From positions 124,001 through 188,000 of the forward strand of contig CAHJWM010000001.1 in NCBI GenBank assembly GCA_903642325.1: 64,000 nucleotides of DNA. Direction: 5' to 3'. Shown here piece by piece: positions 56,323 to 63,828 of this stretch. Each line of letters opens with the position of its first letter. Positions within the stretch are counted from its first letter, which is position 1. The translations under genes were made by a program, and so were the position numbers. Source of the stretch: Myxococcales bacterium (GTDB lineage: Bacteria > Myxococcota_A > Polyangia > Polyangiales > Polyangiaceae). The notes under the pieces are model-generated. The model had not been told where the DNA came from, did no database searches, and worked only from the letters and a program-made list of their open reading frames with translations.

Positions 56323-57746
56323 GGCTTGGCAGGCGCCTTCGCGGCCGGCTTCCCCGGGGGCGCCCCCGGTTTCGCGCCCGCTGGGGGCGGTTTGACGACG
56401 CCGGATGGGCTGGTGGGCGCCTCCTCGTCATCGGGCAGATCAGCGCCGTCGCCGGGCGCCTCGTCGGGAACTTCCGGCATCTTCAGGTCGGAGGGAGCGA
56501 ATGCTTCGCGCGGCATGTCCTCGAGCCACATGGTGCGACCGCCGTCGGCCAAAGTGACGCGGAAGTTCGCGAGCAGCCCAGAGCCGATGAGCCCGTCGAG
56601 CTCGATACCGAGACCCTCTTCGCGTTCCTTCACCGGTTGGTCCCCGGACAAAGCAGGAACACTCGGCAGCTCGAACGATCCTAGCTTCAGGAGCGGCACG
56701 GTTCCCTGCTTCAGCGAGCCTCCATTGGGCACACTGCGCAAGCTAGACGGCGCGACGCCGGCCTTCTTCCAGCCACCGCTGTCCAACGCCACCGGGTATA
56801 CGATCGAGGTATCGACCAGGAGTGAACAAGCCGCCGCCGCCGCGTCGTTTCCGAATGCGCCTCGAATCAGCATGCCGCCCCCGCGCACGTAATTAAGCTT
56901 CACCGTGGTGGCAACCGGAGGCGGCGGCGGTTCGTAACGACGCACGACAAACTGCCCACCGATTAAGTCGAAGGTGGGGTGCAGGTGACGGAGCAGATTC
57001 ACTCCCAGCAGAATCTTGATGGGCGCGTTTACTTGCCGCGAAATGCCGGACAAGTCCTTGGCCAACGCGGGCACGTCGCGCACCTCCACTCGCTCGCCGA
57101 AGCGGAGGGAGACCCAATTGGCCTGTGCACCCCCGCTGGAGTCGACGACCGCCTCGGCAGTCCCTGTGGCGATCAGACCCAACCCCGGCTCGCCGTTGAT
57201 CTCGAGCGGTACGATCATCGCTGTCGAGCCCGTGCGCGGCATGTCGGTGACGCCGAGCTCACCGCCGGACATTTCGAATGGCTTACGACCCGACCCGCGC
57301 CGGGCAAGCTTCGCGATCTCGGTCGCCCACGGATCACGCACCTCCGGATCGGCGACCAGTTTCTCAAGCTCGTCGGCCGCGTGATCCACATCTCCCGCAT
57401 ACCAATAAGCGCGCCCGCGCAAGGAGCGCGCCTCGTTCGAATCCAGCCCCTTCAGCACTTGGATCGCGCGTGCGAACTCGAGCTTGGCAAGAGCGATGCG
57501 CCCGGCGAGCAGGCGCACTTCCTCGCGATCGGGCGTGACACGGAGCGCGTTCTCCGACGCGGTCTCCGCGTCCTCCAGGTCTCCTTGACGGAAGCTCACG
57601 TCGCCGCGGTCGAACCAGCGCTTGGAGACCGGCGGCCAGTCGGCGTCTTGTTGACCGGTAGCGCCGCAGCCCAAGGCAACTACTGACGCGCCCATGACGG
57701 CTGCGAGGCGGGAGCGCAGCACCGAATTCAAAGCAAATCTAAACAT
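56319..57746 (-). CDS. Tandem retropepsin-like lipoprotein, one lobe lacking the catalytic Asp
   Basis: A 475-residue lipoprotein. The lipobox is VALGC (Cys27). TPR-like helices occupy about 40-135. Two retropepsin-like domains follow. In the first, the catalytic triad position reads ATG at 193-195 (LIATGTAEAVVDS) instead of DTG; the domain continues with ILLGVNLLRHLHPTFDLIGG. In the second, LLVDTS at about 310-314 keeps an Asp, and DGLIGSGLLANFRVTL follows. The tail is Pro/Ala-rich. One domain may be non-catalytic. It is coupled to coaD by an ATGA overlap. Confidence 0.75.
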   Translation of the reverse strand: MFRFALNSVLRSRLAAVMGASVVALGCGATGQQDADWPPVSKRWFDRGDVSFRQGDLEDAETASENALRVTPDREEVRLLAGRIALAKLEFARAIQVLKGLDSNEARSLRGRAYWYAGDVDHAADELEKLVADPEVRDPWATEIAKLARRGSGRKPFEMSGGELGVTDMPRTGSTAMIVPLEINGEPGLGLIATGTAEAVVDSSGGAQANWVSLRFGERVEVRDVPALAKDLSGISRQVNAPIKILLGVNLLRHLHPTFDLIGGQFVVRRYEPPPPPVATTVKLNYVRGGGMLIRGAFGNDAAAAACSLLVDTSIVYPVALDSGGWKKAGVAPSSLRSVPNGGSLKQGTVPLLKLGSFELPSVPALSGDQPVKEREEGLGIELDGLIGSGLLANFRVTLADGGRTMWLEDMPREAFAPSDLKMPEVPDEAPGDGADLPDDEEAPTSPSGVVKPPPAGAKPGAPPGKPAAKAPAKP

Positions 57747-57881
57747 CGATATTTGGAGCCGAACCTGTGCCCCCGCGGCGGCGGGCCAAGCCAAAGGCCT
57801 GCGGGAGATAGCCCACTATCCGGGCGCCGTCGAGCGCACCCCAACCACAAACCTGGCTTTTTTGTGCTAACCTGTAGAGCC

Positions 57882-58499
57882 GTGGAAGCTTTGGAACGAG
57901 CTGTCACCAGTCACGTAGAAGGTCGGCGGGACATTCTGAGCCTGCCGGTGCTGCTGTTGAATCGCTTCTTCGCGCCAGTCAGCGTGACCACCGCGCGGCG
58001 CGCCCTCGTGCTTCTGTACGGCGGCGTGGGCCACGCGGTGGACACGGCGGGCGATACGTATGACTTCACGCTCTGGCGCACCTTACCGGTGCGCGTGGCG
58101 GACGACGCATTGCCGATCGTCGGCGGCGCGCTTCGCGTACCCCGCGTGCTGCACCTGCTGCGCTACGATCGGACACCACGCGCGGCGGTACGTTTGACGC
58201 GCGCCAACCTGATGTTGAGAGACGAGTACCAGTGCCAGTACTGCTCGCGTCGCCCGGGGCACCGCGAGCTGAACGTAGACCACGTGCTGCCCCGTTCACG
58301 TGGCGGAGAGGACTCCTGGACCAACCTCGTTATCTCGTGCCGAAGCTGCAACCTGAAAAAGGGCCGGCGAACCCCGGTAGAAGCGGGGATGAAGCTGCTG
58401 TGCGAGCCTAGGCGGCCTCGCTGGTCCACGGCCAAGCAGATCCTAATGGTGATGCGTGAGCCGTTCGAAGAATGGCAGCCTTTTCTGAAGGCCGGTTGA
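57882..58499 (+). CDS. HNH endonuclease
   Basis: A 205-residue protein. The C-terminal half has the HNH fold: CQYCSRRPGHRE, then LNVDHVLPRSRGGEDSWTNLV and CRSCNLKKG, giving two CxxC pairs for structural zinc and the D-H of the catalytic core. The N-terminal part (PVLLLNRFFAPVSVTTARRAL) is typical of the stand-alone HNH family. GTG 57882 is the probable start. The role could be repair or DNA processing; it is not evidently part of a phage. Confidence 0.92.
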   Translation: MEALERAVTSHVEGRRDILSLPVLLLNRFFAPVSVTTARRALVLLYGGVGHAVDTAGDTYDFTLWRTLPVRVADDALPIVGGALRVPRVLHLLRYDRTPRAAVRLTRANLMLRDEYQCQYCSRRPGHRELNVDHVLPRSRGGEDSWTNLVISCRSCNLKKGRRTPVEAGMKLLCEPRRPRWSTAKQILMVMREPFEEWQPFLKAG

Positions 58500-58609
58500 G
58501 CACCGCTTCTACTCCCGAGTGTTCGGTAGGCCGCTCGAGCCGGAGCGGGCATTTTCGACCCAGGCGAAACGCGCGCATACTCGGACCTAAACCGCTAGTA
58601 TGCGCGCTC

Positions 58610-59185
58610 ATGCACGCTCCTTACTCCTGCTCGTCACTACTGATTGCGGCTTTCCTGTCGGCCTCGGCCTGCGCGAGCGATCCGGCGCCGGCGCCCGTGA
58701 CCCCGGAGGCGGCGGGCCGCGAAATAAGACCTGACGACGGGGCCTCCGCGCCGCCACCGGCCGCCGCTCCACCTGCCAACGACGAAACCGGCTGGGCTGG
58801 CGCGAAAAAGAGCGGGCAGAGCGCGCCAGAAGACAGTGTCGCCCGTGATCCGGTCACGCATGAAGCGAGCACGAACGGCAAAGGACCCGAAACGCGCACT
58901 ATGGACGTGATTCGCGCGCGGGTCGTGGCCCACCGTGCAGCGGCGCGCAAATGCTACGAGGACGCGCGCAAAGGCGATAAGGACCTGCAGGGCGACGTAG
59001 TGGTCCACTTCGTGCTCGATCCCGGGGGCAAAGTGAAGAGCGCCGAGTTGAACCAGGAGCGATCCACGCTGAAAGCGCCGGCCGTCACCAGCTGCGTGAT
59101 CGCGGTAATCCAGGGCATCGACTTCCCGCCCTCATCGCGCGCGATGGAAACCAGCGCCAATTACCCGTTCAACTTCACGCCTTGA
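58610..59185 (+). CDS. AgmX/PglI C-terminal domain lipoprotein
   Basis: A 191-residue exported protein with a signal peptide (SSLLIAAFLSASACAS; lipobox SAC) and an Ala/Pro-rich linker. The C-terminal domain (AAARKCYEDARKGDKDLQGD, then VVHFVLDPGGKVKSAELNQE and CVIAVIQGIDFPPS) is of the AgmX/PglI type, found in many myxobacterial envelope proteins and related to TonB C-terminal folds. It follows the HNH gene by about 110 bp. Start ATG 58610 precedes the signal. Confidence 0.86.
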   Translation: MHAPYSCSSLLIAAFLSASACASDPAPAPVTPEAAGREIRPDDGASAPPPAAAPPANDETGWAGAKKSGQSAPEDSVARDPVTHEASTNGKGPETRTMDVIRARVVAHRAAARKCYEDARKGDKDLQGDVVVHFVLDPGGKVKSAELNQERSTLKAPAVTSCVIAVIQGIDFPPSSRAMETSANYPFNFTP

Positions 59186-59379
59186 GCGTGAGCTTTCAAA
59201 GGCGTCCTCCTCGAGCTCTTTGGACGCCGTCTCGACGCGCGACGAGCTTCGGACATCGGCTTTGACCGACGAGCGGCCGCCGGAGGCAAGCCGACTATTT
59301 CGTTTTCCCTGAGCTTGTTATCCCCGGAAGTGATGCGCCCGCGTTGCCGCGGCCTGGCACGTTCACTTGCTACAAAACT

Positions 59380-59425
59380 GCTCGAGCACGTGATGGGCAC
59401 GGATTGCCCGTCGACGTGCTCGAGC
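59380..59425. other. 46-nt near-perfect hairpin
   Basis: A 12-bp outer stem (gctcgagcacgt / acgtgctcgagc) continues, across one bulged G, into an 8-bp inner stem (gatgggca / tgcccgtc, with one G-T wobble) closed by a 5-nt loop. No T tract follows. Immediately after it, at 59426-59441, lies a second 6-bp hairpin (ccaggc / gcctgg) with a 4-nt loop. Confidence 0.85.
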
Positions 59426-59479
59426 CCAGGCCGAAGCCTGGCGGCGCCACCCTGCTCAAGCTCGGGCGGAGCGCTGTGG

Positions 59480-59511
59480 CTCGAGCGCGCTCAGTTCTGA
59501 GCGCGCTCGAG
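59480..59511. terminator. 15-bp palindrome, possible bidirectional terminator
   Basis: The inverted repeat ctcgagcgcgctcag / ctgagcgcgctcgag has only 2 nt between its arms, so the RNA loop would be 4 nt or more. It is followed by only three T residues, which makes a weak terminator. It shares the ctcgag core with the hairpin at 59380. It lies between convergent genes, which suits termination in either direction, but regulatory palindrome or RNA is equally possible. Confidence 0.5.
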
Positions 59512-59583
59512 TTTGCCCGCCGGACCGTCAGCCAGTTCACACACTGCGAGCGGTTGACGCTGACTGGCTAGCCCGGCGAAGGC

Positions 59584-59727
59584 TCACGCCTTCTTGGCGG
59601 CCTTCTTGCGCTTCTTGGCGCCTTTTTTGGCGACCTTGCGCTTGGCGACGCGCTTCTTGGCGACTTTCGGCGCCTTCTTGGCGGCGGGTTTCTTTGCGGA
59701 CTTCGTACGGGTTTTCTTAGCAGCCAT
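59584..59727 (-). CDS. Histone H1-like Lys/Ala-rich small protein
   Basis: A 47-residue, extremely basic protein made of AAKK, AKKR and VAKK units, similar to histone H1 C-terminal domains and to bacterial H1-like nucleoid proteins. It probably coats DNA without sequence specificity. The ATG at 59727 has a GGGAGG Shine-Dalgarno sequence nine bases upstream and a good promoter further up. The frame upstream of this ATG is open but carries unlike residues, so the short start is chosen. Confidence 0.85.
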   Translation of the reverse strand: MAAKKTRTKSAKKPAAKKAPKVAKKRVAKRKVAKKGAKKRKKAAKKA

Positions 59728-59736
59728 TTTCGTTTG

Positions 59737-59742
59737 CCTCCC
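59737..59742 (-). promoter_or_regulatory. Strong ribosome-binding site of the H1-like gene
   Basis: GGGAGG on the minus strand, 9 bp from the ATG at 59727. It decides the start in favour of the 47-residue product. Confidence 0.8.
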
Positions 59743-59796
59743 AGCATTCGGAGCATGGGCCGGAATTGGCCGATGCCTCGAGGGTATGTTGCAAGA

Positions 59797-59826
59797 CGTA
59801 TATTGCCACCTATTGTGATGTGTCAA
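59797..59826 (-). promoter_or_regulatory. Sigma-70-type promoter of the H1-like gene
   Basis: On the minus strand, -35 TTGACA (59821-59826), an 18-bp spacer and -10 TATACG (59797-59802). An A/T-rich run just upstream of the -35 could be an UP element. The predicted leader is about 60 nt. This is the best consensus match in the spacer. Confidence 0.65.
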
Positions 59827-59900
59827 CCAAAAAAATTCACTTGCACATCACGACCCACGGAAGAACACGCCTCAACGAGACCGCAGGCGTTGCAGACAGC

Positions 59901-59927
59901 GCACTTGTCCAGTGTCCAAACAAGTGC
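59901..59927. other. 8-bp inverted repeat in the H1-like/OmpA divergent spacer
   Basis: gcacttgt / acaagtgc arms around an 11-nt loop, located in the 331-bp spacer (59728-60058) between the divergent H1-like and OmpA-like genes. It could be an operator for either promoter. Apart from it and the two promoters, no other feature is seen in the spacer. Confidence 0.45.
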
Positions 59928-59984
59928 CGATAAAGCCGCGTTCTCGGTTAGGTGGCGCACAAAAAACCTTTGCAACACGCGTAC

Positions 59985-60013
59985 TTGACGCGGAACAGGG
60001 CTGCGCCTAGGTC
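59985..60013 (+). promoter_or_regulatory. Possible promoter of the OmpA-family lipoprotein
   Basis: TTGACG, 17-bp spacer, then TAGGTC, about 45 bp before the ATG at 60059. The -35 is close to consensus; the -10 is weak. Confidence 0.45.
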
Positions 60014-60058
60014 GTGTCTGCCAGGACGTGATTGCCCCACTGGCCGTGTGGAGAACCA

Positions 60059-60883
60059 ATGAAATTTACGACCCTGCTCCGCCCTTCGAGTTTGTTTTTA
60101 TTTTTGTCTCTCAGCCTCAGTGCGTGCGGCTACTCGCAGGAGGAATGGGATCAGAAGCTCCGCGAGAACGAGAGCCTGACCAACCAACTGAAAGCGCAAA
60201 CGGACGCGCACAAGAAAAGCGAGTCCGATTACGAGGAAGCCGTGCAAGAAATTGACACGCTGAAAAAGCAACTCGCCGACCGCGGCGCGAACCTCGACAA
60301 CTTGAATCAGAGCCTGGTGGAGCAGCGCAAGGCCCTCGAGGAGTACGGCCGGCGCACCGAGCAGCTCGATCAGATTCGCAAACGGTTCGAACTCTTACAG
60401 AGCAAGCTGCAGAAGCTAACGCAGCTCGGCTTGAAGGTGGAGGTGCGCAACAATCGCATGCTGATCCAGCTACCGGGGGACGTGTTGTTCGACTCCGGAC
60501 AGGATCACCTGAAGGCCGAGGGCACGAAGATTTTGATGCAGGTCGCCGACGTGATCGGCAAGGACGCGGACTTGTCCAAGCGGCGCTTTCAGGTCGCCGG
60601 GCATACTGATTCCAAGCCGCTTACGGGCGGAGCATTCAAGGACAACTGGGGGCTGTCGACCATGCGGGCGCGCAGCGTGCTGCTGTTGCTCACCTCTCCG
60701 CCCGACAAGGCAGGGGTCGGCGGCGGCCTCAGCCCCTCCAACTGGAGCGCCGCCGGTTACGCGGACACAGACCCCGTCGCGGGCAACGACACCGAAGAGG
60801 GGCGCAAGAAAAATCGGCGCGTCGAGCTCGTCGTGCAGCCCGACGTGGAAGAGATGCTGAATCTCAAGAGCCTCGCGAAATAG
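60059..60883 (+). CDS. OmpA-family lipoprotein with coiled coil
   Basis: A 274-residue lipoprotein with lipobox LSAC (SLSLSACGYS), a coiled coil at about 25-125 (ENESLTNQLKAQTDAHKKSES ...), and an OmpA-like domain: VLFDSGQDHLKAEGTKIL, GHTDSKPL, and NRRVELVVQP. It may tether peptidoglycan to the outer membrane, or serve as a MotB-type anchor. GGAGA lies six bases before the ATG. It diverges from the H1-like gene. Confidence 0.88.
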   Translation: MKFTTLLRPSSLFLFLSLSLSACGYSQEEWDQKLRENESLTNQLKAQTDAHKKSESDYEEAVQEIDTLKKQLADRGANLDNLNQSLVEQRKALEEYGRRTEQLDQIRKRFELLQSKLQKLTQLGLKVEVRNNRMLIQLPGDVLFDSGQDHLKAEGTKILMQVADVIGKDADLSKRRFQVAGHTDSKPLTGGAFKDNWGLSTMRARSVLLLLTSPPDKAGVGGGLSPSNWSAAGYADTDPVAGNDTEEGRKKNRRVELVVQPDVEEMLNLKSLAK

Positions 60884-60903
60884 CGCGCCTGCGTTTTTCG
60901 GTA

Positions 60904-61303
60904 GTTTCGAAGCGCATCGCGACGATCGACATCGGCAGCACGGTGTCCTCTTGCGCCGAAGGCGCTCATGGAGCGCTCGAGCCCCTCATCGAGCGCGATG
61001 CGACTCTCCGAGCATCGAAGATCGCGCTCGAGCGCGATGACTCCGGGTGGAAGCTTGGCGACCGACTCACGAGGGCTGCAGTCGAGCGCTCGTCAGATCG
61101 TCGGTCTACGCTGAATCTTGCCGAGCGTCGCGTGATGACCGACGTGGAACCGACGCGCGCGGACGTGCTCGGCATCGGGAGCGCGGATGAGGGAGCAGTG
61201 CTACACTGGTCGGACAGATGCGCTCATCGTTCCGGCCGCGGCGCTCGCCGGGTTGGCCGAAGAGCACTCGAGCGGCTCGCTTCTGTCGGCATTCCGCCGT
61301 TGA
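60904..61303 (+). pseudogene. Decayed Ppx/GppA exopolyphosphatase relic
   Basis: No intact start. One frame reads KRIATIDIGST at 60910-60942, like the N-terminal phosphate-binding DIGTNS motif of Ppx/GppA, followed by LEPLIER and LGDRLTRAAVER segments. The next segment, ERRVMTDVEPTRADVLGIG, matches the C-terminal ER-R-lpGvepxRADV region. A frameshift near 61210 then gives TDALIVPAAALAGLAEE, like the (D/T)DALIVSDRGLRWGLAEE ending. The whole is about 130 residues instead of about 300, so the middle is deleted. Recognition is by these three short stretches, from memory of the family. The remnant is flanked by intact genes. Confidence 0.6.
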
Positions 61304-61671
61304 CGGAAGCCGGGAGCCGTCGCGCCCGGAGCCGCGATCATTAAGCATCCGCTCCCACTTCAGGCGGCTTTGCTCGGATTTCTTGACAGATCGGCTTCCA
61401 CAATCTAGAGTGCCGCGCCTGGCGAATCCTGACCTCGGTTTGGATACGGTAGTCCGTACTTGGAAACGCTCACGTTACCAAGCTTTGCGTATACCACGCT
61501 GGAATGAAGCTCATGCCCAATCCGTTTAGTCCGCGTCAAACCTCATCCCGCGCGATATCGGAGCGGAGCGTAGCTGCTTAATAGACACGAGCTTTCTGTT
61601 CAATCGGTTGCGTGGTGGCGTGCCCAATTGCGAGCGCGCCGCCCGGTAAGTCAGCGTCAAAGGAGACGTTC
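61304..61671. other. Spacer upstream of cdnL
   Basis: About 370 bp. It holds the cdnL promoter at 61383 and a long leader with one small hairpin (tacgg / ccgta around tagt, near 61450). No conserved RNA was recognised, and short open frames are not convincing. Confidence 0.6.
61383..61411 (+). promoter_or_regulatory. Strong sigma-70-type promoter of cdnL
   Basis: TTGACA, 17-bp spacer, TAGAGT. The predicted start near 61418 would give a leader of about 250 nt before cdnL. Confidence 0.7.
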
Positions 61672-62178
61672 ATGCAGTCCAGCCCGGAAGTTGAGTTCAA
61701 GGTCGGCGACAAAGCAGTGTATCCCGCGCAGGGTGTCGCTGAAGTGATCAGCATCGATGAGAAAGACATCGCTGGTACGCGGCAACGTTTCTACGTGCTC
61801 CGCATCTTGGACACGGATCGCAAGATCATGGTTCCCGTGTCGAACGCGAACGCCGTTGGCCTGCGTCAGGTCATCAGCGAGCAAGAGATTCGCGAGATCT
61901 TCGACATCTTGAAGGAGCGCACGATCGGCTTCGACACTCAGACCTGGAACCGCCGCTACCGCGGGTTCATGGACAAGATCAAGACCGGCTCAATCTATGA
62001 TGTCGCCGAGGTTTTGCGTGACCTGTATCGCCTCAAGGCGAATAAGCAGCTGTCCTTCGGGGAACGCCGCATGCTCGACACGGCGCGCACGCTGATCGTG
62101 AAAGAAATCGCTATCGCTCGGGCGCAAACCGAAGAGAACGTGCGCAACGAAATCGAATCGATCTTTTTCGCCAACTGA
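61672..62178 (+). CDS. cdnL: CarD-family regulator CdnL
   Basis: A 168-residue transcription factor that binds RNA polymerase and stabilises open complexes at sigma-A promoters. It has the N-terminal CarD/RID fold (FKVGDKAVYPAQGVAEVISI), and a helical DNA-binding C-domain (WNRRYRGFMDKIKTGSIYDV ... LSFGERRMLDTARTLIVKEI). It lacks an HMGA-like tail, so it is CdnL rather than the myxobacterial CarD. AGGAG lies six bases before the ATG. Confidence 0.95.
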   Translation: MQSSPEVEFKVGDKAVYPAQGVAEVISIDEKDIAGTRQRFYVLRILDTDRKIMVPVSNANAVGLRQVISEQEIREIFDILKERTIGFDTQTWNRRYRGFMDKIKTGSIYDVAEVLRDLYRLKANKQLSFGERRMLDTARTLIVKEIAIARAQTEENVRNEIESIFFAN

Positions 62179-62244
62179 CGCGCGGAGACGAACGGAAATA
62201 CGCGCGCTCCCACGAGGGGGTGCGCGTTTCTTCGTTTGTGTGCC

Positions 62245-62724
62245 TCATGTCCCGCCGTCTACCCGGCGCTGGATCGGCGGCATCAGGGGCAGCTCCAAGA
62301 CAACTCGCCAATGCCCGTCCTCCCGCACGCATTTCACCGTGCGCGGCGAGGTCGCGTTCGATTCCCCAAGCACGGTAACTTCCGCCCAATCGCCGTCCGC
62401 GCGTGCGCTGAGCTTCTTCGGCCGATACGCCAGCGAAAAGTGCGATGGCGCTATCATCTCTTCCGGGGCGATCTCTCGGCCGGCCACCGCGCTAGCGCGC
62501 TTGGCCCGTTCCGCGAGATTGCGACGCGCGTCCGCCCACAAAAGCTCATAGGCCAGGCGGGCGGCGTGGGCGTCACCATGCACGCGCTGCATACGGTCCA
62601 TGAATTCTTGCACGACGCGCTCCGGGGTAGAGTCGTTTGCCTCCGCCTCGCAGGCCGCTGGTAGCAGGCAAAGCCCCAACAAGCCGGCCCACATCCCATA
62701 CGTTAGCTGCCGCGCCGCGAGCAT
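62245..62724 (-). CDS. Hypothetical lipoprotein
   Basis: A 159-residue exported protein with signal peptide and lipobox LLPAAC (Cys26). After it, a helical region (ERVVQEFMDRMQRVHGDAHA) and a beta-rich part (WAEVTVLGES, HWRVVLELPL) suggest a DUF4878-like fold. Start ATG 62724. The trpS gene upstream ends at 62735 on the same strand, 10 bp away, so they may be co-transcribed. Confidence 0.72.
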   Translation of the reverse strand: MLAARQLTYGMWAGLLGLCLLPAACEAEANDSTPERVVQEFMDRMQRVHGDAHAARLAYELLWADARRNLAERAKRASAVAGREIAPEEMIAPSHFSLAYRPKKLSARADGDWAEVTVLGESNATSPRTVKCVREDGHWRVVLELPLMPPIQRRVDGGT

Positions 62725-62734
62725 TGCTATTAGC

Positions 62735-63739
62735 TCAACCGAGCGAACGGCTGGTGAGGCCCATGGCGTGGTGCACTTCACGAAGTGTGCTTCGTGCGAT
62801 GCCATGCGCGCGCTCCGCGCCGTCTTGCAGAACATTCAGGACGCGCCGCGGGTCTTTACGGAGCTCGGCGGACTTCTGGCGAAATGGCGTCAGCTCCCGG
62901 ACGATAGCGTCGCGCAGGCGCATCTTGCACTCCCCGCAGCCGAGCGCGCCCGAACGGCAGGTCGCGTCGATCTCCGCCAGTGCCGGGGGCGCAGTAAACG
63001 CCGTGTGCATCGTGAAAATGTTGCAAATCTCCGGTCGCCCCGGGTCGCCGAGGCGGACCTTGAGTGGGTCGGTGAACGCGCTTTTCAGCTTCTTTTCGAC
63101 CACCCTTGGTTCGTCGTCGAGCTCGATCGCATTGCCGCGCGACTTACTCATCTTGGATTTCCCATCGATGCCCAGGATCCTCGGCGTGCTCGAGAGGAGG
63201 GGCTTTGGCTCCGGAAAGACCGCCCCATAACGGGCGTTGAACTTCCGACAGATTTCGCGCGCCAGCTCCAAATGCTGCACCTGATCATCGCCGACGGGAA
63301 CGACGGTGGCTTTGTACAGGAGCACGTCCGCCGCCATCAAGATTGGATACGTGAAAATGCCGGCATTCACGTTCTGTTGGTGTTGCTCGCTCTTCTCTTT
63401 GAACTGGGTCATGCGGCCCAAGTCACCCATGGGCGTGACGGACCCAAGGTACCACGCAAGCTCCATGTGCTCGGGCACGTCGCTCTGAATGAAAATCGTG
63501 CAGCGCTCCGGGTCGAGACCCGCTGCAATATAAGCAATCGCCGTCTCCAAGATCCGCGACGGCATCTGCTTCACGTCGTACTCGATGGTCACCGCGTGAG
63601 CGTCCACCACGCAAAACAGTGCCTCATACGTGCCCTGGTCGAGCAGATTGACCCAACCCTTCAAGGCGCCGGAGTAATTGCCGACGTGCAGCCCGCCGGT
63701 CGGCTGCATCCCAGAAAAAATGCGCGCACGCTCACTCAT
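62735..63739 (-). CDS. trpS: Tryptophanyl-tRNA synthetase
   Basis: A 334-residue class I synthetase. The HIGH-equivalent is GGLHVGNY and the KMSKS loop is SKMSKS. The core (FSGMQPTGG, then NAGIFTYPILMAADVLLYKA, GDDQVQHLELAREICRKFN) matches TrpS throughout. ATG 63739 is the natural start. It diverges from the methyltransferase at the edge by about 90 bp. Confidence 0.97.
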   Translation of the reverse strand: MSERARIFSGMQPTGGLHVGNYSGALKGWVNLLDQGTYEALFCVVDAHAVTIEYDVKQMPSRILETAIAYIAAGLDPERCTIFIQSDVPEHMELAWYLGSVTPMGDLGRMTQFKEKSEQHQQNVNAGIFTYPILMAADVLLYKATVVPVGDDQVQHLELAREICRKFNARYGAVFPEPKPLLSSTPRILGIDGKSKMSKSRGNAIELDDEPRVVEKKLKSAFTDPLKVRLGDPGRPEICNIFTMHTAFTAPPALAEIDATCRSGALGCGECKMRLRDAIVRELTPFRQKSAELRKDPRRVLNVLQDGAERAHGIARSTLREVHHAMGLTSRSLG

Positions 63740-63828
63740 GACTGGTTTCACGTACCCGCCGGAGCCGGCGACGGCAAGGGCGCGAATTTGGCCCACGTGC
63801 GCGGCCCCCAGTTACGATCCGAAAACGA

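Larger units (their letters stand above)
59186..59583. other. Spacer with a hairpin cluster
   Basis: About 400 bp between the AgmX/PglI-type gene and the H1-like gene, which converge on it. The short open frames in it look non-coding. It holds three strong hairpins in 130 bp, listed separately, and a further weak inverted repeat (agccagt ... actggct) near 59530-59570. Confidence 0.7.

Noticed and set aside
56109-56684. Plus-strand open frames over coaD and the retropepsin-like gene
   Set aside because: Shadow frames of two well-supported minus-strand genes.
59344-59571. 75-codon open frame in the hairpin spacer
   Set aside because: No start signal or family features; hairpins cover much of it.
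60943-61344. 133-residue open frame as an intact gene
   Set aside because: It matches pieces of Ppx/GppA but lacks the middle and the correct start, and the C-terminal piece is in another frame, so it is called a pseudogene.
61540-61620. tmRNA-like stretch (gtagctgcttaatag)
   Set aside because: The two stop codons after Ala-Ala resemble a tag end, but no tRNA-like ends or matching 5' part was found.
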